Positions 23,748 through 30,998 of a DNA stretch of 64,000 nt are shown here, piece by piece. The DNA comes from Claveliimonas monacensis (lineage in GTDB: Bacteria; Bacillota; Clostridia; Lachnospirales; Lachnospiraceae). Every line of letters starts with the position of its first letter. The first letter of the stretch is position 1. The translations under genes were made by a program, and so were the position numbers. The stretch spans positions 62,001-126,000 of the forward strand of contig NZ_JADCKL010000003.1 in NCBI RefSeq assembly GCF_014982975.1, read 5' to 3'. The notes below the pieces were generated by a model. That model did no database searches. It was not told the origin of the DNA and saw nothing but the letters and a program-made list of their open reading frames with translations.

Positions 23748-25079
23748 ATGAAAAGAGCAGTGATTATATTTACAAGAGTGCCGGTTCCCGGACAGACCAA
23801 GACCCGGATGATGCCTCATTTCTCCCCGGAGCAGTGTGCCCGGCTGCATACCTGTTTTTTGAAGGATATTGCCGGACAGTGCCGGGGCTGCGGGGCGGAT
23901 ATTTTCGTCTGCTATACGCCGGAAGCTGGAAAAAGAAAGCTGGAAAAAATCATAGGGAAGGCGGCAGGATGGTTTCCGCAGACTGACGGCGGCCTGGGAG
24001 AGCGGATGTATACAGCTCTGGCAGACGTGCTTGGCAGAGGATACGGTTCCTGCCTTCTTGTGGGAACGGATGTGCCTGAGCTGCGCAGGGAAAGCTTGGA
24101 AAAAGCTTTTGAAGTTTTGGAAAAGAATGATGTGGTGTTTGGCAGGACTGAGGACGGAGGCTACTACCTTGTGGGGATGAAACATCCTTTAAAGGAGGCC
24201 TTTTCTCTGAATGCGTACGGCCACGGAAAAGTGCTGGAGGAGACACTGGCGGAACTGGAAGAAAAAGGCTTTGCAGTGGGTTTTACAGACATGCTGTCTG
24301 ACATGGACACCCCGGAGGACCTACGGGGATACAGAAGAAGGATGACCCAGGACAGAAGGCTGAAGGAAAGCTTTACAGGTCGTTACCTGGCCCGCATCAG
24401 CCGGATCTCCATCATCATTCCTGTTTACAACGAGAGCTGTACCATCGAAAAGATGCAGAGACAGCTTCTTCCCTTGAAGGACAGGTGCGAGATCCTTTTC
24501 GTGGACGGGGGAAGCACGGACGATACGCTGGCGAAGATTTCGCCTGCCTTCCGGGTCATCCGCTCCCGGAAAGGGCGTGCCTGGCAGATGAATGAAGGGG
24601 CTGCCCGCAGCAGCGGAGACATTCTTTTTTTCCTGCACTGCGACAGCGAGCTTCCGGCTCATCCCCTGGAGAGGATACGCAGAGTGATGCGTGATCACAG
24701 GGCGGGCTGTTTCGGGATTGCCTTTCACTCAAAGAATTTCTTCATGTTCACCTGCCGGGTGATCTCCAATCACAGGATCCGGGACCGGAAAGTCATGTTC
24801 GGGGATCAGGGGATCTTTCTGGATCGGGAGCTGTTCTTTGAGGCAGGCATGTTTCCGGAGATCCCTCTGATGGAGGATTACCAGTTATCCCTGACTCTGA
24901 AGGAGATGGATGTGAAGCTGGGTATGGCAGACAGGCGAATCTATACATCGGACCGCAGGTTTCCGCCGGGGACGATCCCGAAACTTAAGGTGATGTGGAA
25001 GATGAACCGTCTCCGGAAGATGTACCGGGACGGGATGGATATAGAGAAGATCGCGCAGATGTACCGGGATGTGAGATGA
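23748..25079 (+). CDS. Fused TIGR04282-TIGR04283 glycosyltransferase
   Basis: A 443-residue fusion of two transferases that are usually separate genes. Residues 1-200 are a DUF2064/TIGR04282 nucleotidyl-/glycosyltransferase-like domain (IFTRVPVPGQTKTRM at the N terminus, VGTDVPEL, DGGYYLVG). Residues 219-443 are a GT-A family-2 glycosyltransferase of the TIGR04283 type (ISIIIPVYNE, FVDGGSTDDT, FLHCDSELP as the DxD-like site, GDQGIF and the acceptor-site EDYQLS). Both families are named for rSAM/selenodomain or arsenosugar clusters, and they follow the ArsS-like gene here as expected. The fusion is seamless, with no stop codon between halves. It likely builds the sugar part of the cluster's product in the cytosol. 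Confidence 0.9.
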   Translation: MKRAVIIFTRVPVPGQTKTRMMPHFSPEQCARLHTCFLKDIAGQCRGCGADIFVCYTPEAGKRKLEKIIGKAAGWFPQTDGGLGERMYTALADVLGRGYGSCLLVGTDVPELRRESLEKAFEVLEKNDVVFGRTEDGGYYLVGMKHPLKEAFSLNAYGHGKVLEETLAELEEKGFAVGFTDMLSDMDTPEDLRGYRRRMTQDRRLKESFTGRYLARISRISIIIPVYNESCTIEKMQRQLLPLKDRCEILFVDGGSTDDTLAKISPAFRVIRSRKGRAWQMNEGAARSSGDILFFLHCDSELPAHPLERIRRVMRDHRAGCFGIAFHSKNFFMFTCRVISNHRIRDRKVMFGDQGIFLDRELFFEAGMFPEIPLMEDYQLSLTLKEMDVKLGMADRRIYTSDRRFPPGTIPKLKVMWKMNRLRKMYRDGMDIEKIAQMYRDVR

Positions 25080-25127
25080 CAACCGGAGCAGATAAGGAAG
25101 AGTGCGGCACAAAGGAGACAAAAGGAT

Positions 25128-26156
25128 ATGACAGACAGGAATAAGGATCTGGATATGACAGAGGGGCTGAGGGTCTATGTTGAGACGGAAGGTTACAGAA
25201 GAGCCCTTGGACTTCCGGCAGAAGTGCAGGAAGAATACACGCTTCTGGCGCAGGGTGAGTACAACAGAAATTACGTGTTCACCCACCCGGTGACAGGGGA
25301 GAGACTTGTTCTCAGGATTAATTTCGGCAGTCAGATGCATCTGGAACATCAGATTGAATACGAGTACAACGCGCTGAAAATACTGGAAATATCCGGTAGA
25401 ACACCCCGGCCTCTCTATGTGGATGACAGCCGCGCCTACATGCCCAATGGCATCATGGTCATGGAGTATCTGCCGGGTCATGCCCTGGATTATGGGACAG
25501 AGCTTTTCCGGGCGGCCGCCTGTCTGGCGGATATTCACAGCGTGCCTCTTTCGGCAGCCCACCATCTGATCACGCCGGAAAACCCGGTGCGTGCCATCCT
25601 GGAAGAGTGTGAGCAGATGGTCCGCACCTATATGGACAGCCCGCTTGGGGAGCTGGATAAGAAAGCCATGATACGCAGACTTCTGGATCTTGTGTGGCGG
25701 GAAGCGGACAGCCTGTCCCCGGCCTCATACCAGTGCTGCATTAATACGGAACTGAATTCCACCAACTTCCTGATAAACGGGGACGGCGGGAAGGATTATC
25801 TTATAGACTGGGAAAAACCTCTCTGCGGTGAACCGGCCCAGGATTTGGGACATTTCCTTGCGCCCACCACCACGTTCTGGAAGACGGATGTCATACTGGA
25901 CGAGACGCAGATGCGGGCTTTTATACAGAAGTATACAGAGGCTGTGGATGGAAGATTTGACGTGGACGAATTGTGGGAGAGAGTAAGCGTCTACATGACC
26001 GTCACCTGCCTGCGGGGCATTACCTGGTGCGCCATGGCCTGGGTGGAGTACCAGCAGCCGGGACGGGAGCTGGTAAACGAGTCCACCTGGCGGAAGCTGG
26101 AGGCCTATCTGGAGGAGGGATTTCTGGAAAAGATCCGAAAATTTATAGAAAGGTAG
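25128..26156 (+). CDS. APH/choline-kinase-like phosphotransferase with altered catalytic loop
   Basis: A 342-residue kinase-fold protein of the aminoglycoside phosphotransferase/choline kinase group. The N-lobe has LAQGEYNRNYVFT (glycine-loop-like) and the ATP-binding Lys is replaced or shifted (LVLRINFG). The catalytic loop normally reads HGDxxxxN but is NTELNSTN here (Asn206-Thr207-Glu208 ... Asn213); the metal-binding Asp227 in YLIDWEKP is intact. Glu208 may act in place of Asp, or the enzyme may do different chemistry. Its place 48 bp after the fused glycosyltransferase suggests phosphorylation of a sugar or sugar-chalcogen intermediate. The SD is AAAAGG. Confidence 0.8.
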   Translation: MTDRNKDLDMTEGLRVYVETEGYRRALGLPAEVQEEYTLLAQGEYNRNYVFTHPVTGERLVLRINFGSQMHLEHQIEYEYNALKILEISGRTPRPLYVDDSRAYMPNGIMVMEYLPGHALDYGTELFRAAACLADIHSVPLSAAHHLITPENPVRAILEECEQMVRTYMDSPLGELDKKAMIRRLLDLVWREADSLSPASYQCCINTELNSTNFLINGDGGKDYLIDWEKPLCGEPAQDLGHFLAPTTTFWKTDVILDETQMRAFIQKYTEAVDGRFDVDELWERVSVYMTVTCLRGITWCAMAWVEYQQPGRELVNESTWRKLEAYLEEGFLEKIRKFIER

Positions 26157-26174
26157 CAGTGGACGGCAGGGAAA

Positions 26175-26197
26175 ATTTATAGAATGTTTCTATAAAT
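26175..26197. promoter_or_regulatory. Operator-like palindrome before rhodanese lipoprotein 2
   Basis: A 10-bp inverted repeat (26175-26184 and 26188-26197) around a 3-base centre, ATTTATAGAA-TGT-TTCTATAAAT, lies 38 bp upstream of the -35 box. The 14-bp sequence GAAAATTTATAGAA also occurs at 26137-26150, giving a direct half-site copy. It is too AT-rich for a terminator and looks like a binding site for a dimeric regulator. Confidence 0.45.
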
Positions 26198-26234
26198 ATA
26201 TGTCATAAATCTATATACAATTCTGACAATTCGC

Positions 26235-26263
26235 TTGAATAGACAGAAAAGAGATTTTATAAT
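26235..26263 (+). promoter_or_regulatory. Promoter of rhodanese lipoprotein 2
   Basis: TTGAAT (26235-26240) and TATAAT (26258-26263) have 17-bp spacing, a strong vegetative promoter in the 144-bp gap before the gene. Confidence 0.7.
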
Positions 26264-26300
26264 TGTAATACACCATACGACAAGGAGGATAAAAGGTTTT

Positions 26301-27170
26301 ATGAAAAGAAGAGTAGCAGCCGTTCTGATGGCAGCAGCCATGGCGGCGACAATGATGACAGCATGTGGTTCAGGCGAGACAGAAGACACAAGTGCAGAGA
26401 CAACGGAAAGCACGGACTCCTCTTCAGACAGCAGTGAGAGTACAGATGGAGAATATCAGTATGTATCCGCAGCGGACGCTGTAGCGGCAGCGAAAGCCGG
26501 AGATACACATGTGCTGGATGTCCGTGAGTGGGCCAATTATGTAAGCGGAAGAGTGGTAAACTCTGAGTGGTGTCCGATCTTCCCTCTGGAGGATGACTCT
26601 CTTGTAGAGACTATGACAACATATGCAGAGGAGAACCTGGATGATGATAAAGATATCTATCTCATCTGCAACAGCGGACAGAAAGGTGCTCAGAAAGCCA
26701 CAGGCGTTCTTCAGGATGCAGGTATCGATGCTTCCCGTATCTATACAGTAGAAGGCGGCGCAAAGGCACTGGCTGAGGAGGACGGCGCCCTCACTACAAA
26801 CCGTACAGAGGAGAATATCGAGTGGCAGTATGTATCCGGCGCTGAGGCTGTGGAGGCCGTAGGCAATGAGGATATCCAGATTCTGGATGTGCGTGACGAC
26901 GATACATATGCACAGGGACACCTGGAGGGATCTCTTCAGTGTAACCTGAAGGATGTGGAGAGCACAGATGCCCAGACAGCACTCTATGAGATGGCTACAT
27001 CTGACATGGATCCGGAGAAACCGGTATACCTTCTGTGCTACAGCGGAAACAACTGTGCAAAGACAGGTATCTCTGTTCTTAAGGACGCAGGTTTTGATGT
27101 GTCTGAGCTGTACATTATCGAAAACGGAGCAAAAGATGCTGACGTGGCAGCAGCTTTTGTGACAGAATAA
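26301..27170 (+). CDS. Rhodanese-domain lipoprotein 2 (two intact active sites)
   Basis: A 289-residue lipoprotein: signal peptide with lipobox MTAC (Cys22), Ser/Thr/Asp-rich linker, and two single-domain-type rhodanese modules (about 50-165 and 175-289). Both have a catalytic Cys: Cys123 in CNSGQKG and Cys246 in CYSGNNC, each with the preceding hydrophobic strand (YLI, YLL). It would bind and transfer sulfane sulfur (or selenium) on the outer face of the membrane. It differs from lipoprotein 1, which is the longer thiosulfate-sulfurtransferase type with one active site. It has its own promoter, a nearby palindrome and a terminator, and ends the co-directional block. Confidence 0.9.
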   Translation: MKRRVAAVLMAAAMAATMMTACGSGETEDTSAETTESTDSSSDSSESTDGEYQYVSAADAVAAAKAGDTHVLDVREWANYVSGRVVNSEWCPIFPLEDDSLVETMTTYAEENLDDDKDIYLICNSGQKGAQKATGVLQDAGIDASRIYTVEGGAKALAEEDGALTTNRTEENIEWQYVSGAEAVEAVGNEDIQILDVRDDDTYAQGHLEGSLQCNLKDVESTDAQTALYEMATSDMDPEKPVYLLCYSGNNCAKTGISVLKDAGFDVSELYIIENGAKDADVAAAFVTE

Positions 27171-27183
27171 CAGTATGAAAGTT

Positions 27184-27221
27184 AAGGGACTGCATCGTAT
27201 CTGAGTAGTCCCTTTTATTTT
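27184..27221. terminator. Terminator after rhodanese lipoprotein 2
   Basis: AAGGGACT (27184-27191) pairs with AGTCCCTT (27207-27214), followed by TTATTTT. It closes the S/Se block on the plus strand; the convergent araC-like gene ends at the same place. Confidence 0.75.
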
Positions 27222-28054
27222 CCCTTCCGCACCGCCGACGGTGTCGTGCCGTAGAGCTCTTTGAAAGTGCGGTTAAAAAGTTTCTGATTTGTAAATCCAT
27301 TTCTCTCCATGATGTAAGAAACAGGATCCTCCGTGTTTACCAGATCATGGTATATATGCGTTACCCGGACTTCATTCAGATACCGGAGGAAGGACATGCC
27401 GATATTCTTTTTGAAAAAACGGCAGAAGGCCTCCTTTCCAAGGCCTGCCAGATCGGCGGCATCCTGGAGCGAGACAGGCTCCTGGTAATGTTCTTCCACA
27501 TAGGAGATGATATCCCGCAGACGGTTGGCCGTGAGACGGTCGCTTTTTTTGTCCGGGGGCAGCACGCTGGTGGAAAAGTCCCGTATAAGGCGGGCCAGCA
27601 CCTGCAGGGTAAGGCCCTCCGCCTCCAGATAGAAAGCAGTGGCATCCTGGATGTAGAGCCGGGTCATATTTTCAAGGAGCTGGCAGATCTCCAGGTAGGC
27701 GGGGAACTTCTCAACGCTGATCAGATCCGGCCTGCACAGGATGTGATGGTCTTCAATGTCCGGCATACAGTCCTGGAAATGCTTCCGGGCAATGTGGATG
27801 CACAGGAACATGGAAGTCTGGTCATAGCAGAAGGTACTGTGCACCTGCATGGACTCCACTGCCATAAGCTGCTTTTTTGGGAGAGAGTACTTTGTGCCTT
27901 CCACAGTGATCTCGGAGAGTCCGTTCAAAGGATACAGGATCTCCAGCTCCTCGTGCCAGTGGAGCGGCCGGTAGCCGCCGGGGGTTGTGTAGAAAGCCAC
28001 GTTTATCCCTGAATTACCTATATTCTGAAATGTCTCATAATAGGGCTGCGCCAT
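27215..28054 (-). CDS. AraC-family transcriptional regulator
   Basis: A 279-residue regulator with an N-terminal cupin-like sensor domain (HWHEELEILYPLNG, about residues 30-45) and a C-terminal pair of helix-turn-helix motifs (DAADLAGLGKEAFCRFFKK and YIMERNGFTNQKLFNRTFKELYG). Such proteins usually respond to sugars or other small ligands. The ATG at 28054 has AAAGGAGG 9 bases upstream and is preferred over in-frame starts further up. A promoter with TTGATT (28114-28109) and TATTCT (28091-28086), 17 bp apart, precedes it. It is divergent from a small peptide gene at 28228, a likely target. Confidence 0.92.
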   Translation of the reverse strand: MAQPYYETFQNIGNSGINVAFYTTPGGYRPLHWHEELEILYPLNGLSEITVEGTKYSLPKKQLMAVESMQVHSTFCYDQTSMFLCIHIARKHFQDCMPDIEDHHILCRPDLISVEKFPAYLEICQLLENMTRLYIQDATAFYLEAEGLTLQVLARLIRDFSTSVLPPDKKSDRLTANRLRDIISYVEEHYQEPVSLQDAADLAGLGKEAFCRFFKKNIGMSFLRYLNEVRVTHIYHDLVNTEDPVSYIMERNGFTNQKLFNRTFKELYGTTPSAVRKGK

Positions 28055-28085
28055 CTGTATCATCCTCCTTTTTCTGTTGCAGAAT

Positions 28086-28114
28086 AGAATAGCAGAAAAA
28101 ACAGAATAAATCAA
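28086..28114 (-). promoter_or_regulatory. Promoter of the araC-like gene
   Basis: Minus-strand TTGATT (28114-28109) and TATTCT (28091-28086) with 17-bp spacing, 32 bp before the ATG. Confidence 0.5.
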
Positions 28115-28227
28115 TATCGACTTAAAATATGTCAAAAAGATATCTGTTTCTTACCGGAAAAGAGCAGTATGATAATACACGTAAAGAGGAAACAACATCA
28201 ATAACAGTTGAAAGGAGTGTATGACTT

Positions 28228-28398
28228 ATGAAAACAACTGCATTGAATGGAAATATGGTAATAACAGATAATGGAGGTATGACAATCATGGAGAGAATTA
28301 AGAGATATTTTGCAGAGAACGCAGCAACAATCACAGGAGGCTTCCTTATGATGAACGGAGGCAACTTAAACGTGGCATACAGAATGCTGGGAAGATAA
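28228..28398 (+). CDS. Small 56-residue peptide, unknown function
   Basis: An ATG at 28228 (AAAGGAG 10 bases upstream) opens 56 codons ending at TAA 28396-28398, followed by a strong terminator at 28429-28478. The peptide begins MKTTALNGN, has NAATITGG in the middle and ends in a basic NVAYRMLGR. A second in-frame ATG at 28288 also has an SD (GGAGG at 28273-28277), so a 36-residue form is possible. No signal peptide or membrane helix is clear. TATGAT at 28168-28173 may be a -10 box. The unit of gene plus terminator, divergent from an AraC regulator, argues that it is real. It could be a regulated microprotein or peptide precursor; no modification enzyme is adjacent. Confidence 0.6.
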   Translation: MKTTALNGNMVITDNGGMTIMERIKRYFAENAATITGGFLMMNGGNLNVAYRMLGR

Positions 28399-28428
28399 TT
28401 TATAAATCACTTTACTTTCGTGGCAGGA

Positions 28429-28478
28429 GACAGCGGATGAGGTTCCGGATATACGGGACGGCATCCGCTGTCTTTTTT
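28429..28478 (+). terminator. Strong intrinsic terminator after the small peptide gene
   Basis: GACAGCGGATG (28429-28439) pairs perfectly with CATCCGCTGTC (28462-28472), followed by six T. It also separates the unit from the convergent glgB gene. Confidence 0.88.
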
Positions 28479-28498
28479 GGAAATGGCCTGTGCTATAA

Positions 28499-30286
28499 TC
28501 ACTTCACTGTAAAATACAGGGCCGAATAGGGGGACATATCAATCTGAAAGAGCTGATACTCCCCTTTGATCTTTGCTCTTTTTTCTCTGGAAGCGCCGCC
28601 GTACATTTCCAGATCACTGGAAAACACAGGGATCAGCGCCTCTGCGCCTGGGACCTTCAGCACAAAATCATCCACCTTTTTGTCGGAGAAGTTAAAGACG
28701 GCCACAAGGCGCTCTTTGCGGCTGCGGCGCTCAAAGGCATAGATACATTTCTCCTCCTGGTGACAGTCCAGCCACTGGAAGCCGCCTTCCTCATAGTCCT
28801 GCTCCCAGAGTGAGGAATGTTCCAGGTAAAAGTGGTTCAGATCCGCCATGAAGTGAAAGAAGCCGTCGTGGGCCGGATAGGAGAGGAGGCACCAGTCCTG
28901 CTCTCTTTTTTCATCCCACTCCCTTAGCTGACCGATTTCATTTCCCATGAAGTTCAGCTTTTTCCCGGGATGGGCGTACATGTACATATAGAAAGCCCGC
29001 GCCTGGGGGAACTTTCCATCGTAATCCCCGTACATTTTCTGCATGATGGTGGCTTTTCCGTGGACTACCTCATCGTGAGAGAGAGGCAGGAGATACCGCT
29101 CCTGGTAATAATAGGCCATGGAGAAGGTGAGTTTGTGGTATTCTGCTGTGCGGTAAGAGGGGGCTGTGCGGAAATAGTTCAGCGTGTCATTCATCCAGCC
29201 CATGTCCCACTTGTAGTCAAAACCAAGGCCGCCCTCTTCGGCGGGCCGTGTGATATCCGGGAAGGAGGTGGAGTCCTCCGCCGCCAGAATGACATCGGGG
29301 TATCTTTTTTTCAGCCCCTGGTTCATATTTCGCAGGAAGTCCACCGCATTTCCGTTGACGCCCCGGGCCGGATCTCCCTGCCAGTAGATGGCCCGGCTGA
29401 TGGCATCCATGCGCAGGCCGTCTATATGGAACTCAGAAAGCCAGTAGTCTGCCGCGGACTGGAGAAAACTTCGCACCTCGCCCCGGGAGTGCATGAAATT
29501 GCAGCTTCCCCACTCGCTGTATCCCACGGCAGAGTGAGGGTACTCGTAGAGGGCCGTGCCGTCATAGTGTGCAAGCGCATAGTCGTCTACCGCGAAATGG
29601 ATCGGGACAAAGTCCAGGATCACCCCTATGCCGCTGCGGTGGCAGGCATTGATAAAAGATTTGAACTGATCCATGGTGCCGTACCGGGAGGTGGGGGAAA
29701 AAAAGCCGGTTCCCTGGTAGCCCCAGGAGTCGTCGCAGGGATACTCGGCCAGGGGCATGATCTCCAGATAGTTGTACCCGGCTTCCTTAAGATGGGGGAT
29801 CAGCAGGTCTGCCAGCTCATCGTAGGTGTACCAGGCGTCCGGTTCATCGGAAGGTTTCCGGAAAGAGCCGAAGTGGATTTCGTAGATGTTCAGCGGCTTG
29901 TCCCGGCAGTCGGAACGCTTTTTCATCCAAGCCTGGTCCTGGAAATGAAAGCTGTCCCTGCTGCGTATGATGGAGGCGGTGGCAGGGCGCAGTTCCATGC
30001 CGTACCCGTAAGGATCGCAGTGGTCTATGCAGCGGCCGTCCCCGCCGTAGATCCGGTACTTGTACATCATACCCGGGAGGGTGTCCTTTACATGGACTTC
30101 CCAGAAATTTCCGTCGTGGACTTTCTCCATGGGGAGTTCCTGCCAGCCGCTAAATTCCCCGATGAGACTGACTCTGGAAGCGGAAGGGGCAAAGGTGCGG
30201 AACGTGGTTCCGTCATCCTGCACATGGGCGCCCAGGTATTCGTGCGCATCAAAAATTTTCCCTGTATAAAATCCGTAAAAATCCAT
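28499..30286 (-). CDS. glgB: 1,4-alpha-glucan branching enzyme
   Basis: A 595-residue GH13 branching enzyme that introduces alpha-1,6 branches into glycogen. The N-terminal CBM48 domain (about 20-110) is followed by the catalytic barrel with DFVPIHFAVDD (region I), GLRMDAIS (nucleophile Asp, region II), LAAEDSTSFP (acid/base Glu, region III) and LPLSHDEVVHGK (region IV). Family members run about 600-750, so this is at the short end, lacking the extra N-terminal module. The ATG at 30286 has GGAGG 8 bases upstream; the longer upstream reading frame has no SD and crosses the divergent promoter region. No other glycogen gene is adjacent, which is unusual but not rare in Clostridia. Confidence 0.95.
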   Translation of the reverse strand: MDFYGFYTGKIFDAHEYLGAHVQDDGTTFRTFAPSASRVSLIGEFSGWQELPMEKVHDGNFWEVHVKDTLPGMMYKYRIYGGDGRCIDHCDPYGYGMELRPATASIIRSRDSFHFQDQAWMKKRSDCRDKPLNIYEIHFGSFRKPSDEPDAWYTYDELADLLIPHLKEAGYNYLEIMPLAEYPCDDSWGYQGTGFFSPTSRYGTMDQFKSFINACHRSGIGVILDFVPIHFAVDDYALAHYDGTALYEYPHSAVGYSEWGSCNFMHSRGEVRSFLQSAADYWLSEFHIDGLRMDAISRAIYWQGDPARGVNGNAVDFLRNMNQGLKKRYPDVILAAEDSTSFPDITRPAEEGGLGFDYKWDMGWMNDTLNYFRTAPSYRTAEYHKLTFSMAYYYQERYLLPLSHDEVVHGKATIMQKMYGDYDGKFPQARAFYMYMYAHPGKKLNFMGNEIGQLREWDEKREQDWCLLSYPAHDGFFHFMADLNHFYLEHSSLWEQDYEEGGFQWLDCHQEEKCIYAFERRSRKERLVAVFNFSDKKVDDFVLKVPGAEALIPVFSSDLEMYGGASREKRAKIKGEYQLFQIDMSPYSALYFTVK

Positions 30287-30305
30287 AACTGACCTCCGTA
30301 AATAA

Positions 30306-30334
30306 TAGACACGAGTTGTTTTATATCTTATAAT
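30306..30334 (+). promoter_or_regulatory. Promoter of the TetR-like gene
   Basis: TAGACA (30306-30311) and TATAAT (30329-30334) are separated by 17 bp in the intergenic space between glgB and the tetR-like gene. Confidence 0.55.
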
Positions 30335-30359
30335 TATCACAGCGCAGCCAGGGAGTCCA

Positions 30360-30383
30360 CCGACGATATTCGCGATTCGTCGG
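30360..30383. promoter_or_regulatory. Candidate TetR operator
   Basis: CCGACGA (30360-30366) is the reverse complement of TCGTCGG (30377-30383), with a 10-bp spacer. It lies in the predicted transcribed leader of the TetR-like gene, about 58 bp before its ATG and 74 bp from the glgB start, as expected for autoregulation and possible control of glgB. Confidence 0.4.
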
Positions 30384-30440
30384 AAAAACAACTCTTTGGC
30401 GAAATGGTTGCTTAAAAGGGAAAATCCGGGAGGGCGGAAG

Positions 30441-30974
30441 ATGGATTTAAGAACAGAAAAAACAGAGAAAGCGATCCGCAACGCATTTATGGAACTGCGG
30501 GCGCAGAAACCGTTGGAGAAGATTACAGTGAAAGAGCTGTGCGCCCTGGCCTGTATCAACAAGTCCACATTTTACGCCCACTACAGCGATATCTATGCGC
30601 TCTCGGAGACACTGGAGCAGGAGACGGTGCTCTCCATTGTAAACAGCATCCCGGATCTTAAGGGACACTCTGCGGAAAATCCGGATGTGTTCACGCGGGC
30701 CCTCTGCCTTGCCTTCCTGTCCAATATCTCCCTCATAAAGGTGCTGTTTGCGGGAAAGGAGCAGAACCACCTGGGAGTGCAGATGGAGAGGGAGCTTAAA
30801 AAGGTGATTTACCGGAAATATCCGGAGTACCAGAAAGATCCGGAAAAAGATATTCTTCTTTCCTACTGCATCCAGGGGGCGTATCACGCCTACTTAAACA
30901 ATATGTCCGTGGATACACAGACATTTGTCCAGGTGGTAGAGCGGATCGTGAAGTGTCTGAAGCCGCTGTTCTGA
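30441..30974 (+). CDS. TetR/AcrR-family regulator
   Basis: A 177-residue protein with an N-terminal TetR-type HTH: ITVKELCALACINKSTFYAHYSD (split here as ITVKELCALA and CINKSTFYAHY) around residues 25-50, and a helical C-terminal domain (TetR_C-like) ending RIVKCLKPLF. The ATG at 30441 with GGGAGGG upstream is preferred over an ATG at 30396. It is divergent from glgB and convergent with the VanZ-RDD gene. A dyad at 30360-30383 may be its operator. Ligand and targets are unknown. Confidence 0.9.
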   Translation: MDLRTEKTEKAIRNAFMELRAQKPLEKITVKELCALACINKSTFYAHYSDIYALSETLEQETVLSIVNSIPDLKGHSAENPDVFTRALCLAFLSNISLIKVLFAGKEQNHLGVQMERELKKVIYRKYPEYQKDPEKDILLSYCIQGAYHAYLNNMSVDTQTFVQVVERIVKCLKPLF

Positions 30975-30998
30975 CAGATATTTTTTAGGGAACTGATA

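Noticed and set aside
26175-26197. AT-rich palindrome read as a terminator for the phosphotransferase gene
   Set aside because: The stem is nearly all A-T and no T-run follows; an operator is more plausible.
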